A stretch of 22,622 nt of DNA. Source: Pseudomonas sp. (lineage in GTDB: Bacteria > Pseudomonadota > Gammaproteobacteria > Pseudomonadales > Pseudomonadaceae). Every line of letters begins with the position of its first letter. Positions within the stretch are counted from its first letter, which is position 1. Location: contig DQGF01000071.1 of the NCBI GenBank assembly GCA_003525045.1, positions 1-22,622 of the forward strand, in the 5' to 3' direction. A program made the translations under genes and the position numbers. A model generated the notes under the pieces. That model was not told the DNA's origin. It did no database searches and was given only the letters and a program-made list of their open reading frames with translations. Below are positions 1 through 10,381 of this stretch, one piece after another.

Positions 1-1536
<1,536 letters not shown>

Positions 1537-1540
<4 letters not shown>

Positions 1541-2484
1541 CGCAACTTCTCCGCGACGCGCATGATGGCGCTACGGGAACGTGGGTTGGCTTTGAGTTCG
1601 GCCTCGGAGGCGGACTGCGCTTTGCCATGGACTTTGATTTTCGGTTCGAAGGCGACGTGACGGACCGGCAGGTTGCGCGGCAGGTTGTCAGCTTCGCCTT
1701 TCACCAGTTTGCGCATGAACAGTTTGACGATGCGGTCTTCCAGCGAATGGAAGCTGATCACGACCAGACGGCCGCCCACTTCCAGGCATTCCAGCGCGGC
1801 TTCGAGGCCGGCTTCCAGATCGCCCAGTTCGTTGTTGACGTGAATACGCAGCCCCTGAAACGCACGGGTCGCCGGGTTCTTGCCCTTTTCCCACGCCGGG
1901 TTGGCGACTTTGAGGACTTCAGCCAGATCGGCAGTGCGCTCGAACGGCTTGATGTCGCGACGCTCGGCCACGGCACGGGCCATGCGACCGGAGAAACGTT
2001 CTTCGCCGTATTCCTTGAACACCCGGGCGATTTCTTCCACCGGCGCGGTGTTGACGAATTCCGCTGCGCTGATCCCGCGGGACGGGTCCATGCGCATGTC
2101 CAGCGGGCCATCGTTGAGGAAACTGAAGCCGCGTTCAGGGTCGTCGAGCTGCGGCGAAGAGACGCCCAGGTCGAGCAAAACACCGCTGACCTTGCCGGCC
2201 AGACCGCGCTCGGCAACTTCCGAACCGAGCTCGGCAAAGCTGCGCTGTACAACGACAAAGCGGCCGTCTTCGGCCGCTAGCGCTTGCCCGGTGGCAATCG
2301 CTTGAGGATCTTTATCGAATCCGAGCACCCGACCATCGGGACCGAGCTGGCTGAGGATCAGCCGGCTGTGCCCGCCGCGTCCGAACGTGCCGTCCAGATA
2401 GCAACCATCAGGACGTACGGCGAGAGCCTCGACGGCTTCGTCAAGCAGTACGGTGATGTGGTTAAAGCCGCTATCAATAGTCAC
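1537..2484 (-). CDS. rsmH: RsmH (MraW), 16S rRNA m4C1402 N4-methyltransferase
   Basis: RsmH is an SAM-dependent methyltransferase that adds the N4-methyl group to C1402 of 16S rRNA in the decoding centre. RsmI, encoded at 3723-4595 in this window, adds the 2'-O-methyl to the same nucleotide. The 315-residue length is normal. The N-terminus reads [10 protein letters not shown], followed by [12 protein letters not shown] at about residues 29-40, the SAM-binding loop. [12 protein letters not shown] (about 104-115), [16 protein letters not shown] and the C-terminal [12 protein letters not shown] are also family signatures. The start is GTG at 2484, in a GTGA overlap with the mraZ stop. The gene sits in its usual place, second in the dcw operon. 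Reading frame and motifs are intact. Confidence 0.98.
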
Positions 2485-2936
2485 AGGATCAAATCACGCA
2501 GTTCATCAGGCATGGCGCCCGGTTGTTGAATGGCAGCCAGATCAGCGGCAGAAACCGCATCCCAGGCATCCTCGTCCCACAATTGGAACTTGTTCAGTTG
2601 GCCTACCAACATCGCGCGCTTATCCAACTTGGCATATTCACGAAGACGCGGCGGAACCAGAAAACGACCACTGCCATCGAGCTCGAGGTCGACGGCATTA
2701 CCAATTAGTAAACGTTGCAGACGGCGGTTCTCTTCGCGAAGCGAAGGCAGTGCGCGCAGCTTGGTTTCAATAATTTCCCACTCATCGAGGGGATAAACAC
2801 ACAGACATGGATCAACGGCATCGATGGTGACGATCAACTGACCGGAACTGCGCGAAACCAGCTCGTCGCGGTACCGACTCGGCATAGCGAGACGGCCCTT
2901 TGCATCAAGACTGATTGCATTAGCTCCGCGAAACAC
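2481..2936 (-). CDS. mraZ: MraZ, AbrB-fold transcriptional regulator of the dcw cluster
   Basis: MraZ is a DNA-binding protein of the AbrB/SpoVT fold that binds tandem repeats ahead of its own operon and represses it in E. coli. The 151-residue product carries two swapped-hairpin modules. The first contains [18 protein letters not shown] near residue 7, and the second contains [21 protein letters not shown] near residue 82. Each holds the DXXGR core typical of the family. The start is GTG at 2936; a GGAG element lies 10 bases upstream. The gene is preceded by a strong promoter and by three phased GTGG boxes, which are its probable target. It is translationally coupled to rsmH. Confidence 0.97.
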   Translation of the reverse strand: MFRGANAISLDAKGRLAMPSRYRDELVSRSSGQLIVTIDAVDPCLCVYPLDEWEIIETKLRALPSLREENRRLQRLLIGNAVDLELDGSGRFLVPPRLREYAKLDKRAMLVGQLNKFQLWDEDAWDAVSAADLAAIQQPGAMPDELRDLIL

Positions 2937-2978
2937 GACAGCGTATCTCCAAATTCCAGCGTTTATAGCTCAAAAAAC

Positions 2979-3004
2979 CCACTTCATGCCACTTTTCTCC
3001 ACTT
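2979..3004 (-). promoter_or_regulatory. Putative MraZ operator: three 10-bp-phased GTGG boxes
   Basis: On the minus strand, AAGTGG occurs three times at exact 10-base intervals (2999-3004, 2989-2994, 2979-2984). The repeats are followed by A, C and G, so the cores are TGGA, TGGC and TGGG. MraZ of E. coli is known to bind TGGGN boxes separated by 5 bp upstream of mraZ, and this spacing is identical. The boxes cover the expected transcription start and early leader, which suits repression by blocking the polymerase. Binding itself is inferred. Confidence 0.8.
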
Positions 3005-3010
3005 GCGCAC

Positions 3011-3040
3011 ACTATAGGAATGCGGCTACCGCACCGTCAA
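3011..3040 (-). promoter_or_regulatory. Sigma70-type promoter of the mraZ/dcw operon
   Basis: On the minus strand a TTGACG -35 element (3035-3040) and a TATAGT -10 element (3011-3016) are separated by 18 bases. Transcription would start near 3004, at the first of the three GTGG boxes. This leaves a leader of about 70 bases before the mraZ GTG codon. Confidence 0.75.
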
Positions 3041-3290
3041 GGCGCGCATCAAAGGAAAACCCTTACAGAACTGGGATTTAGGAGCATAAAAGAAGGAGCA
3101 ACGAGGATCTGGCAGGCGAAAGCGCTCAATAACTTGATCCGGCACAGAAGGCTGCGATCAGAAGTTAAAGTAGATTATTAAGAGTAAGACTTTTTCGGTA
3201 TTACGAAAGTGCTTCTGCTGACAATTCTGAAAGGAGGAGAATTGCCATCATGGCACTCTGCTCAATGAGTAAAGCAGAGGTTAGAAAAAA
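3041..3290. other. Intergenic region between the dcw promoter and rnpB; one hairpin, no recognised gene
   Basis: This gap is visibly AT-richer than its surroundings and holds no convincing gene. The only clear structure is a 7-bp stem, CTCTGCT/AGCAGAG, at 3256-3279 with a 10-base loop. It lies just beyond the T-run that ends rnpB, and it might act as a backup terminator or processing signal although no T-run follows it. An AAGGAGG stretch at 3231-3237 (plus strand) precedes a 39-codon frame that runs antisense into rnpB; I do not call it as a gene. Confidence 0.4.
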
Positions 3291-3300
3291 AGGTGGAGAG
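3284..3300 (-). terminator. rnpB 3' end: P1 helix followed by T-run
   Basis: The 3' strand of helix P1 is followed on the minus strand by CCACC and seven Ts. This forms a natural intrinsic terminator together with the 5' end of the RNA. Confidence 0.6.
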
Positions 3301-3646
3301 TCGATCTGTAAGCCGGGTTCTGTCTTGAACAGTCATTCGTCTACGATGGCCATCACTGGACATCTTTAGCAACCTACCCGGTCCCAGCGCGGGCCACGCC
3401 TTGGGACCCTATTTGGTCTTGCTCCAAGTGGGGTTTACCTAGCCACGAACTGTTGCCAGTCGTGCGGTGCGCTCTTACCGCACCTTTTCACCCTTACCGG
3501 CGCCGAAGCGCTTAGGCGGTTATTTTCTGTGGCACTTTCCGTAGGCTCACGCCTCCCAGGCATTACCTGGCACTTCGCCCTATGGAGCCCGGACTTTCCT
3601 CCCCCCCCTAATTTTCATAGAGGGCAGCGACTGTCCGATCGACTCT
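3291..3646 (-). ncRNA. rnpB: RNase P RNA (M1 RNA, bacterial type A)
   Basis: This is the catalytic RNA of ribonuclease P, which matures the 5' ends of tRNAs. The minus strand starts with AGAGTCGATCGGACAGTCGC and ends with the complementary ATCGACTCT, which closes helix P1, followed by CCACCT and a run of Ts (3284-3291). Conserved core blocks are present: GAGGAAAGTCCGGGCTCC, the GGTAAGGGTGAAAAGGTG region, AGACCAAATAGGG, and the 3' block ACAGAACCCGGCTTA. The length of about 356 nt and the order agree with Pseudomonas rnpB as I remember it. A run of eight Gs lies in the early helix region. It is not coupled to rsmI; a separate promoter is visible upstream. Confidence 0.97.
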
Positions 3647-3655
3647 CCGCCGCGA

Positions 3656-3684
3656 AGATTAACGGCAGAGCGGCCGAAGAACAA
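3656..3684 (-). promoter_or_regulatory. Probable rnpB promoter
   Basis: The minus strand reads TTGTTC (3679-3684), 17 bases, then TAATCT (3656-3661). The mature 5' end of the RNA lies about 10 bases downstream of the -10 element. A strong dedicated promoter is expected for rnpB, and this is the only good match between it and rsmI. Confidence 0.55.
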
Positions 3685-3722
3685 GCGCTAAACGCCATTG
3701 GGCCACTCCTGCACGTCGGGTT

Positions 3723-4595
3723 CTACTCGCCCTTCTGCTTATCCAGCGCGACTTGATAGAGTACATTCTTGCGCTCGCCGGTAATTTGCGCCGCCAAGGC
3801 CGCGGCACGCTTGAGCGGCATCTCTTCGAGCAACAGATTGAGGATACGCATCGCTTCACTGCTGACGGCGTCCTCGGTCTCGGGCGCCGACCAGCCCGCC
3901 ACCAACACGACGCACTCGCCGCGCTGCTGATTGCTGTCCGACTCGACGAACTCGCGCAATTGGGCCAACGGCAAGCCTTTGAGGGTTTCGAAGGTCTTGG
4001 TCAGTTCGCGCGCCAGCAATGCCGGACGCTGCGGGCCGAATACCAGCTCCATGTCTTGCAGGCACTCAAGGATGCGGTGCGGAGCCTCATAGAAAATCAA
4101 CGTGCGCGGCTCTTCCTTCACCAGCTCCAGACGAGCACGGCGACCAACAGCCTTGGCCGGCAGGAAGCCTTCAAAGATGAAGCGGTCCGACGGCAGACCT
4201 GCTGCCGACAGCGCCGCGATCAACGCACAGGCACCGGGAACCGGCACTACATTGATTCCCGCGGCACGGGCCTGACGCACCAGGTGATAACCCGGATCGG
4301 AAATCAGCGGCGTCCCGGCGTCGGAGATCAACGCCACATCGTCACCGGCCAGCAGACGGGCAATAAAGCGGCTACCTTCATCCCGTTCGTTGTGTTCATG
4401 GCAGGCTGCCAACGGCGTGGGAATGCCGAAGTGCTGCATCAACCGCTGGGAGTGACGGGTGTCTTCGGCGGCAATCAAAGCCACTTCGCGCAGGATCTTC
4501 AGTGCACGCGCACTGATGTCGTCCAGGTTGCCGATGGGCGTCGCCACCACATAAAGCGAGCCAGCAGCGGAATTCAAAGCACCTGGAGCAGTCAA
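3723..4595 (-). CDS. rsmI: RsmI, 16S rRNA 2'-O-ribose C1402 methyltransferase
   Basis: RsmI is an SAM-dependent methyltransferase of the tetrapyrrole-methylase fold. It 2'-O-methylates C1402 of 16S rRNA, the nucleotide also modified by RsmH. Signatures are LYVVATPIGNLDDIS near the N-terminus, LIAAEDTRHS, LISDAGTPLISDPGY and the SDRFIFEGFLP block. The frame stays open to 4709, but family members begin just before LYVVATPIG. I choose TTG at 4595, which gives 290 aa and has GAGGTG six bases upstream. The alternative ATG at 4628 overlaps a TACAAT hexamer that looks like the -10 element, so it would probably not be transcribed. The gene is divergent from lpoA, as in E. coli (yraL/yraM), and is transcribed toward rnpB. 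Confidence 0.93.
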   Translation of the reverse strand: MTAPGALNSAAGSLYVVATPIGNLDDISARALKILREVALIAAEDTRHSQRLMQHFGIPTPLAACHEHNERDEGSRFIARLLAGDDVALISDAGTPLISDPGYHLVRQARAAGINVVPVPGACALIAALSAAGLPSDRFIFEGFLPAKAVGRRARLELVKEEPRTLIFYEAPHRILECLQDMELVFGPQRPALLARELTKTFETLKGLPLAQLREFVESDSNQQRGECVVLVAGWSAPETEDAVSSEAMRILNLLLEEMPLKRAAALAAQITGERKNVLYQVALDKQKGE

Positions 4596-4626
4596 AGCGC
4601 ACACCTCATGATCGGTAAAAGCCGCC

Positions 4627-4632
4627 ATTGTA
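4627..4632 (-). promoter_or_regulatory. Candidate rsmI -10 element (TACAAT)
   Basis: TACAAT on the minus strand overlaps the upstream in-frame ATG. A transcript from it would start about seven bases later and leave a leader of about 25 bases with GAGGTG before the TTG start. No good -35 element was found at 16-18 bases, so this is tentative. Confidence 0.35.
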
Positions 4633-4694
4633 GCGCGTAGCGACGTTCGCGATACGCGCAAGCCGTCCCCGGTTTTTCTGCCTTTTGTGCAGTG

Positions 4695-4709
4695 GTGCAA
4701 CATTTGCAC
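4695..4709. promoter_or_regulatory. Perfect inverted repeat in the rsmI/lpoA divergent spacer
   Basis: GTGCAA-CAT-TTGCAC is a perfect 6-3-6 dyad between the divergent rsmI and lpoA genes. An extra GTGCA half-site starts at 4687. Its size and place fit a dimeric regulator site. No regulator is identified. Confidence 0.35.
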
Positions 4710-4804
4710 GAGCTAAATTGATCGATTCACACCAGTAACATCGCGCCCCGGCCAGTGCTTGGGTACAATTCCACGCTAATTTGATCGAGTATCAGGAACA
4801 CTAC

Positions 4805-6615
4805 ATGATCGCTTGCCTGCGGCTGTTCACTGCCCTCTGCCTCGCTACCTTGCTGGCGGCTTGCGCCAGCTCGCCCTCCTCCAGCCTTGGCGAACTTCCA
4901 CGAACCCCTGATGCCAGTATCGAGCAACTGCTCGCACAGGCCGCTCAAAGCAAAGACTCGGAAAAAGCCGCGTTGTTGCGCCTGAATGCAGCAGACCTGG
5001 CCTATCGTCAGGGTAACGCCGGCCAGTCCGCGCAAATCCTGCAACAAGTGCCTGTCGAGCGACTCAAGCCTGGCCCGCAGGTTTTCGCCAGCACCCTGGC
5101 AGCTGAGTTGGCCATGGTGCGTAATCAGCCGAAAGCGGCGCTGACGGCGCTGAGCCATCCGAGTCTGCAACACCTGGCTGAATTGCCTGTCGAGCAGCAG
5201 GTTCGTACCGGCACCGTGCATGCCCGCGCCCTTGAAGCCGATGGCCAGACCCTGGCCGCCGCACGGGCGCGCATCTTCATCGCCCCGATGCTTGAAGGCG
5301 AAGCTGCCGGCAAGAACCACGAAGCGATCTGGACCCTGATCGCCTCGCTACCGACCGATCAATTGCAGCCGACCTCCACCGATGACCTCGGTGGCTGGAT
5401 GAGCCTGGCCCTGGCAGTGAAAACTGCCGGCACCCTGGAGCAGCAACAAGCCGCGATCGACAACTGGCGCGCCCAGAATCCCAAGCACCCCGCTGCCATC
5501 CAACTGCCGTTGCCGCTGAGCAAACTCAAGGAACTGGCCAGCCAGCCCCTGGGCAAGATCGCCCTGCTGCTGCCGCAAGACGGCCCCCTGGCTTCGGTCG
5601 GCAAAGCGTTGCGCGAAGGTTTCATGGCCGCTCACTACCAGGCGCAACAGGCCGGCCAGCAACCACCGGCCATCGAGTTCTATGACAGCTCGCGCCTGAC
5701 ATCCCTGGACGAGTTCTATCGCAAGGCCCAGGCCGATGGCGTGCAACTGGTCGTCGGGCCGCTGGAGAAGCCGCTGGTCAAACAGCTCAGCACTCGCCCG
5801 CAATTGCCGATCACCACCCTTGCGCTGAACTACAGCGAAGGCGAACAAGGTCCGGGGCAGCTGTTCCAGTTCGGCCTGGCCGCCGAAGACGAAGCCCGGG
5901 AAGTATCCCGTCGCGCTCGCGCCGATGGCCTGCATCGCGCCGCCATCATGGTGCCGAAAGGCGAATGGGGCGATCGCGTTCTGAGGGCCTTCAGCCAGGA
6001 TTGGCAAGCCAACGGCGGCAGCATCGTTGCCACCGAACGCGTGGATCAGCCCGTGCAACTGGCCCAGCAGATTGCCGACATGTTCCAGCTGCGCCAGAGT
6101 GAAGGTCGCGCCAAGAGCCTGCAGAGTGCCATTGGCTCGCAGGTCGCCGCCCAGCCTTCGCGTCGTCAGGACATCGAGTTCATCTTCCTCGCGGCAACGC
6201 CGCAGCAAGCCCAGCAGATCAAGCCGACCTTGAACTTCCAATACGCGGGTGACGTACCGGTCTACGCCACTTCCCACGTGTTCAGTGCCAGCGGCGACCA
6301 GAACCAGTACAACGACATGAATGGCGTGCGCTTCTGCGAAACCCCATGGTTGCTGGACGCCAACGATCCACTGCGCCGTCAAGTGACCGCTCAATGGCCA
6401 CAAGCCGGCGGCAGCCTGGGTCGCCTGTACGCGATGGGTGTCGACGCTTATCGCCTGGCTCCGCGCCTGGGGCAACTCAAGGCCTTGCCGGACAGCCGCA
6501 TCGAAGGCCAGTCGGGCAGCCTGGGCATGACGCCAAACCAGCGCGTGGTGCGCCAGTTGCCATGGGCCCAGTTCGTCAATGGTCAGGTCCAACGGCTGCC
6601 GGACACCCCCCGCTG

Positions 6616-6616
<1 letters not shown>
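4805..6616 (+). CDS. lpoA: LpoA-type outer-membrane lipoprotein, activator of PBP1a
   Basis: LpoA is an outer-membrane lipoprotein that crosses the periplasm to stimulate the peptidoglycan synthase PBP1a. The 603-residue product begins with a lipoprotein signal peptide ending LLAAC, with the lipidated Cys at residue 20 followed by Ala, so no inner-membrane retention signal is seen. Residues of about 30-230 are helical and Ala/Leu/Gln-rich, matching the TPR-like N-terminal domain. From about residue 248 (GKIALLLPQDGPL) the protein follows a periplasmic-binding-protein type I fold to the C-terminus. The start is ATG at 4805 with AGGAA close upstream; an in-frame TTG at 4781 would spoil the signal peptide. 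It heads an operon with yraN, gmhA/diaA and dolP, as in E. coli. Substrate-protein pairing in Pseudomonas is inferred from the family. Confidence 0.92.
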
Positions 6617-8251
<1,635 letters not shown>

Positions 8252-8260
8252 CAAGCCCTT

Positions 8261-8358
8261 GTAGGAGCGAGCTTGCTCGCGAAGGTCGTCAACGATAACG
8301 CGGCAAGCCTGACACCCAGCGGCGCTCTCAGGTTTTTCGCGAGCAAGCTCGCTCCTAC
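8261..8358. repeat. REP doublet (REPIN): perfect 23-bp inverted pair
   Basis: A 23-base element beginning GTAGGAGCGAGCTTGCTC (8261-8283) is repeated as its exact reverse complement at 8336-8358, with 52 bases between. This is the paired arrangement of Pseudomonas REP elements, whose spread depends on the RAYT transposase encoded elsewhere. Each copy also contains an internal short palindrome (GCGAGC..GCTCGC). It lies between the end of dolP and the shared terminator. Confidence 0.9.
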
Positions 8359-8367
8359 AGAAGTAAT

Positions 8368-8399
8368 AAAAAAGGCGATCCTTTCGGATCGCCTTTTTT
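8368..8399. terminator. Bidirectional intrinsic terminator between dolP and sspB
   Basis: The stem GGCGATCC/GGATCGCC (8374-8381 and 8386-8393) has a TTTC loop and is flanked by six As and six Ts. It therefore works from either strand and separates the convergent lpoA-dolP and sspA-sspB operons. It ends two bases before the sspB stop codon. Confidence 0.92.
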
Positions 8400-8400
8400 A

Positions 8401-8814
8401 TTACTTCACCACCTTCAAACTCGGTCGACCGCTGGGACGCGGCGGCTCACTGTCGGGTGGCGGAATATCATCATCCGGCTCGATCTCCTCTTCGCCTTCC
8501 ATAGGCGCTTCCAGATCGAACACCATGCCCTGGCCATTCTCCCGGGCGTAAATGCCCAGGATCGATGCGATAGGCACGTACAGGGTGTGCGGCACGCCAC
8601 CGAAGCGCCCTTCGAAGCTGACTGCATCGTTGTCCATGTGCAGATGGCGCACGGCTGCCGGGGATACGTTCAGGACAATCTGTCCGTCACTGGCAAAACC
8701 CTGCGGCACCTGCACCGACGGATACTCGGAATTGACCAGCATGTGCGGGGTGCAATCGTTGTCCACAATCCACTCGTAGAGCGCGCGGACCAGATAAGGT
8801 CGACTGGAGTTCAT
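8401..8814 (-). CDS. sspB: SspB, ClpXP specificity adaptor
   Basis: SspB delivers ssrA-tagged proteins from stalled ribosomes, and some other substrates such as N-RseA, to the ClpXP protease in the cytoplasm. The 137-residue product has the folded tag-binding domain at about residues 1-105, starting RPYLVRALYEWIVDN and including VSFEGRFGGVPHTLYVPI. An acidic flexible linker (EGEEEIEPDDDIPPPDSEP) leads to the C-terminal RPSLKVVK peptide. That peptide is the ClpX-docking module known in E. coli as a basic/hydrophobic tail. AAGGAG lies five bases before the ATG, and sspA ends 16 bases upstream, so they form an operon. Confidence 0.96.
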   Translation of the reverse strand: MNSSRPYLVRALYEWIVDNDCTPHMLVNSEYPSVQVPQGFASDGQIVLNVSPAAVRHLHMDNDAVSFEGRFGGVPHTLYVPIASILGIYARENGQGMVFDLEAPMEGEEEIEPDDDIPPPDSEPPRPSGRPSLKVVK

Positions 8815-8830
8815 AGCGGCTCCTTAAGCC

Positions 8831-9448
8831 TTAGCGCATATCGCGTTCGACACCAGACAGACTCGCCTGGAAAGCCTCACGCGCAAACGAGCGCTCCATG
8901 TAATCAAGCAGCGGCTTGGCGGGCCGCGGCAGTTCTATACCCAGAATCGGCAATCGCCAGAGTATTGGCAATAGGCAGCAATCCACCAGGCTTTGTTCCT
9001 CGCTGAGGAAAAACGGCTTGTCGGCGAACAACGGCGACACGCCGGTCAGGCTTTCGCGCAGCTCTTTACGAGCCACGACGCGGGCCGCTTCCTTGGTCCG
9101 CGAATCCAGGATCAGATCCACCAGACCACACCAGTCACGCTGAATACGATGAATCAGCAGACGGCTGTTGGCACGCGCCACTGGATAAACCGGCAGCAAA
9201 GGCGGATGTGGGTAACGCTCATCCAGATATTCCATCACCACGGTCGACTCCCACAACGCCAGGTCACGATCGACCAGGGTGGGCAGGCTGCCGTAAGGGT
9301 TCACTTCAATCAGTTTAGGCGGCTGGCGACCAGCTTCCACGTAAATGATCTCGGCGCTGACACCCTTCTCTGCAAGTACGATACGCACTCGGTGGGAATA
9401 GTGGTCGGCGGGGTCGGAGTAACAGGCCAACCGATTGGTCACGCCCAT
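8831..9448 (-). CDS. sspA: SspA, stringent starvation protein A (GST-fold transcription factor)
   Basis: SspA is a glutathione-S-transferase-fold protein that binds RNA polymerase and modulates starvation and, in several pathogens, virulence transcription. The 205-residue product has the thioredoxin-like N-terminal domain ([24 protein letters not shown], then [19 protein letters not shown]). The PHPPLLP segment at about 76-82 corresponds to the surface-pocket residues essential in E. coli SspA. An all-helical C-terminal domain follows. GAGGAGG lies just upstream of the ATG. It precedes sspB and lies downstream of petABC on the same strand, with a large hairpin region in between. Confidence 0.95.
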   Translation of the reverse strand: MGVTNRLACYSDPADHYSHRVRIVLAEKGVSAEIIYVEAGRQPPKLIEVNPYGSLPTLVDRDLALWESTVVMEYLDERYPHPPLLPVYPVARANSRLLIHRIQRDWCGLVDLILDSRTKEAARVVARKELRESLTGVSPLFADKPFFLSEEQSLVDCCLLPILWRLPILGIELPRPAKPLLDYMERSFAREAFQASLSGVERDMR

Positions 9449-9485
9449 GGCGGTCCTCCTCGCTTGTTGAAATTATCGGAAGCGG

Positions 9486-9569
9486 AAAAACGAGCGCGCC
9501 CAGAGGGCGCCTCCCGTAACGCCTGGATCACCAGGCTCGTTACACCTTTAGAGACGCCCTTGGGCGCGC
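9486..9569 (-). terminator. Hairpin cluster after petC with T-run; probable petABC terminator
   Basis: On the minus strand the arm at 9551-9569 can pair with 9494-9513, giving a long GC stem with one bulge and one G-U pair. It encloses a second stem, GTAACG-AG-CCTGG/CCAGG-CGTTAC (9516-9543). A compact alternative, GCGCCC-TCT-GGGCGC, forms in the last arm. Five Ts (9486-9490) follow after five bases. The structure sits between petC and sspA and most simply ends the bc1 transcript. The T-run is set back from the stem, so readthrough into sspA is possible. Confidence 0.6.
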
Positions 9570-9598
9570 GCGATTAACAGCAATTGCTTGAAGCTTTA

Positions 9599-10381
9599 TC
9601 AGTGCACGTCTTTCCAGTATTCACGCTTGAGCAAGTACGCGAACACGAAGAAAAACGCCAGGTACAGCAATACGTACGTACCGATGCGCTGATGTTGCAG
9701 CTTAACCGGGTTAGCCGAGTAAGCGAGGAAGGTTACCAGATTCTTGACCTTCTCATCGAACTGCTCTTCGGTCAGAGCCCCACTCTTCGGCACGATGGTC
9801 AGCTGATCGCACGCTTCATGAGTCAGCGGCGTACCGGTCAGCGGATCATATTGCTTTTTGCCGTCTTCGACGACCTGGACCTGTTTGCACCCGACTACCT
9901 GACGACCCTGCAGGCCGACCAGAACGTTAGGCATCCCGACGTTCGGGAACACCTTGTTGTTCACGCCCCAAGGACGGGACGGGTCTTCGTAGAACGATCT
10001 CAGGTAACCGTAGAGCCACTCAGTGCCACGAACGCGAGCCACCAGAGTCAGGTCGGGCGGCGCGGCACCGAACCAGGTCTTGGCGTCAGCCGGCTGCATG
10101 CCGATGCTCATGTGGTCGCCAATCTTGGCGCCAGTGAACACCAGCTTCGAGAGCATCAGGTCGTGAGGAATACCCAGGTCATCGGCGACACGCTCGTAGC
10201 GCTGGAACTTGGCGCTGTGGCAGCCCATGCAGTAGTTGGCGAACGTACGCGCACCATCTTGCATTGCGGCCTTGTCGGACACGTCGATGTCGACTTTTTC
10301 CAGCTCGGGACCACCGTGTTCGGCCGCAAAGGACAGTACAGGCATGGCAGCAAGAATCAGTACAGCAAATAGCTTTTTCAT
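9599..10381 (-). CDS. petC: Cytochrome c1, bc1 complex heme c subunit
   Basis: This is the membrane-anchored c-type cytochrome of ubiquinol:cytochrome c oxidoreductase. It takes electrons from the Rieske centre and passes them to soluble cytochrome c or other acceptors. The 260-residue product has an N-terminal signal peptide (MKKLFAVLILAAMPVLSFAA). The covalent heme site is CMGCH (Cys51, Cys54, His55), and Met150 in VGMPNVL is the likely sixth ligand. Cys165 and Cys191 could form a disulfide. A C-terminal anchor spans about residues 234-251. The start is ATG at 10381, sharing one base with the petB TGA stop; upstream in-frame starts lie inside petB and lack a signal peptide. It is the third gene of the petABC operon. 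Confidence 0.97.
   Translation of the reverse strand: MKKLFAVLILAAMPVLSFAAEHGGPELEKVDIDVSDKAAMQDGARTFANYCMGCHSAKFQRYERVADDLGIPHDLMLSKLVFTGAKIGDHMSIGMQPADAKTWFGAAPPDLTLVARVRGTEWLYGYLRSFYEDPSRPWGVNNKVFPNVGMPNVLVGLQGRQVVGCKQVQVVEDGKKQYDPLTGTPLTHEACDQLTIVPKSGALTEEQFDEKVKNLVTFLAYSANPVKLQHQRIGTYVLLYLAFFFVFAYLLKREYWKDVH

Noticed and set aside
3250..3369. A 39-codon plus-strand frame starting ATG at 3250 with AAGGAGG 12 bases upstream
   Set aside because: It runs antisense through the 3' part of rnpB, whose sequence is fixed by RNA structure. The spacing is long and the peptide has no recognisable feature.
8261..8358. CRISPR-like repeat array
   Set aside because: There are only two copies and they are in opposite orientation. 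They match Pseudomonas REP elements, and no direct-repeat/spacer array was seen anywhere in the window.
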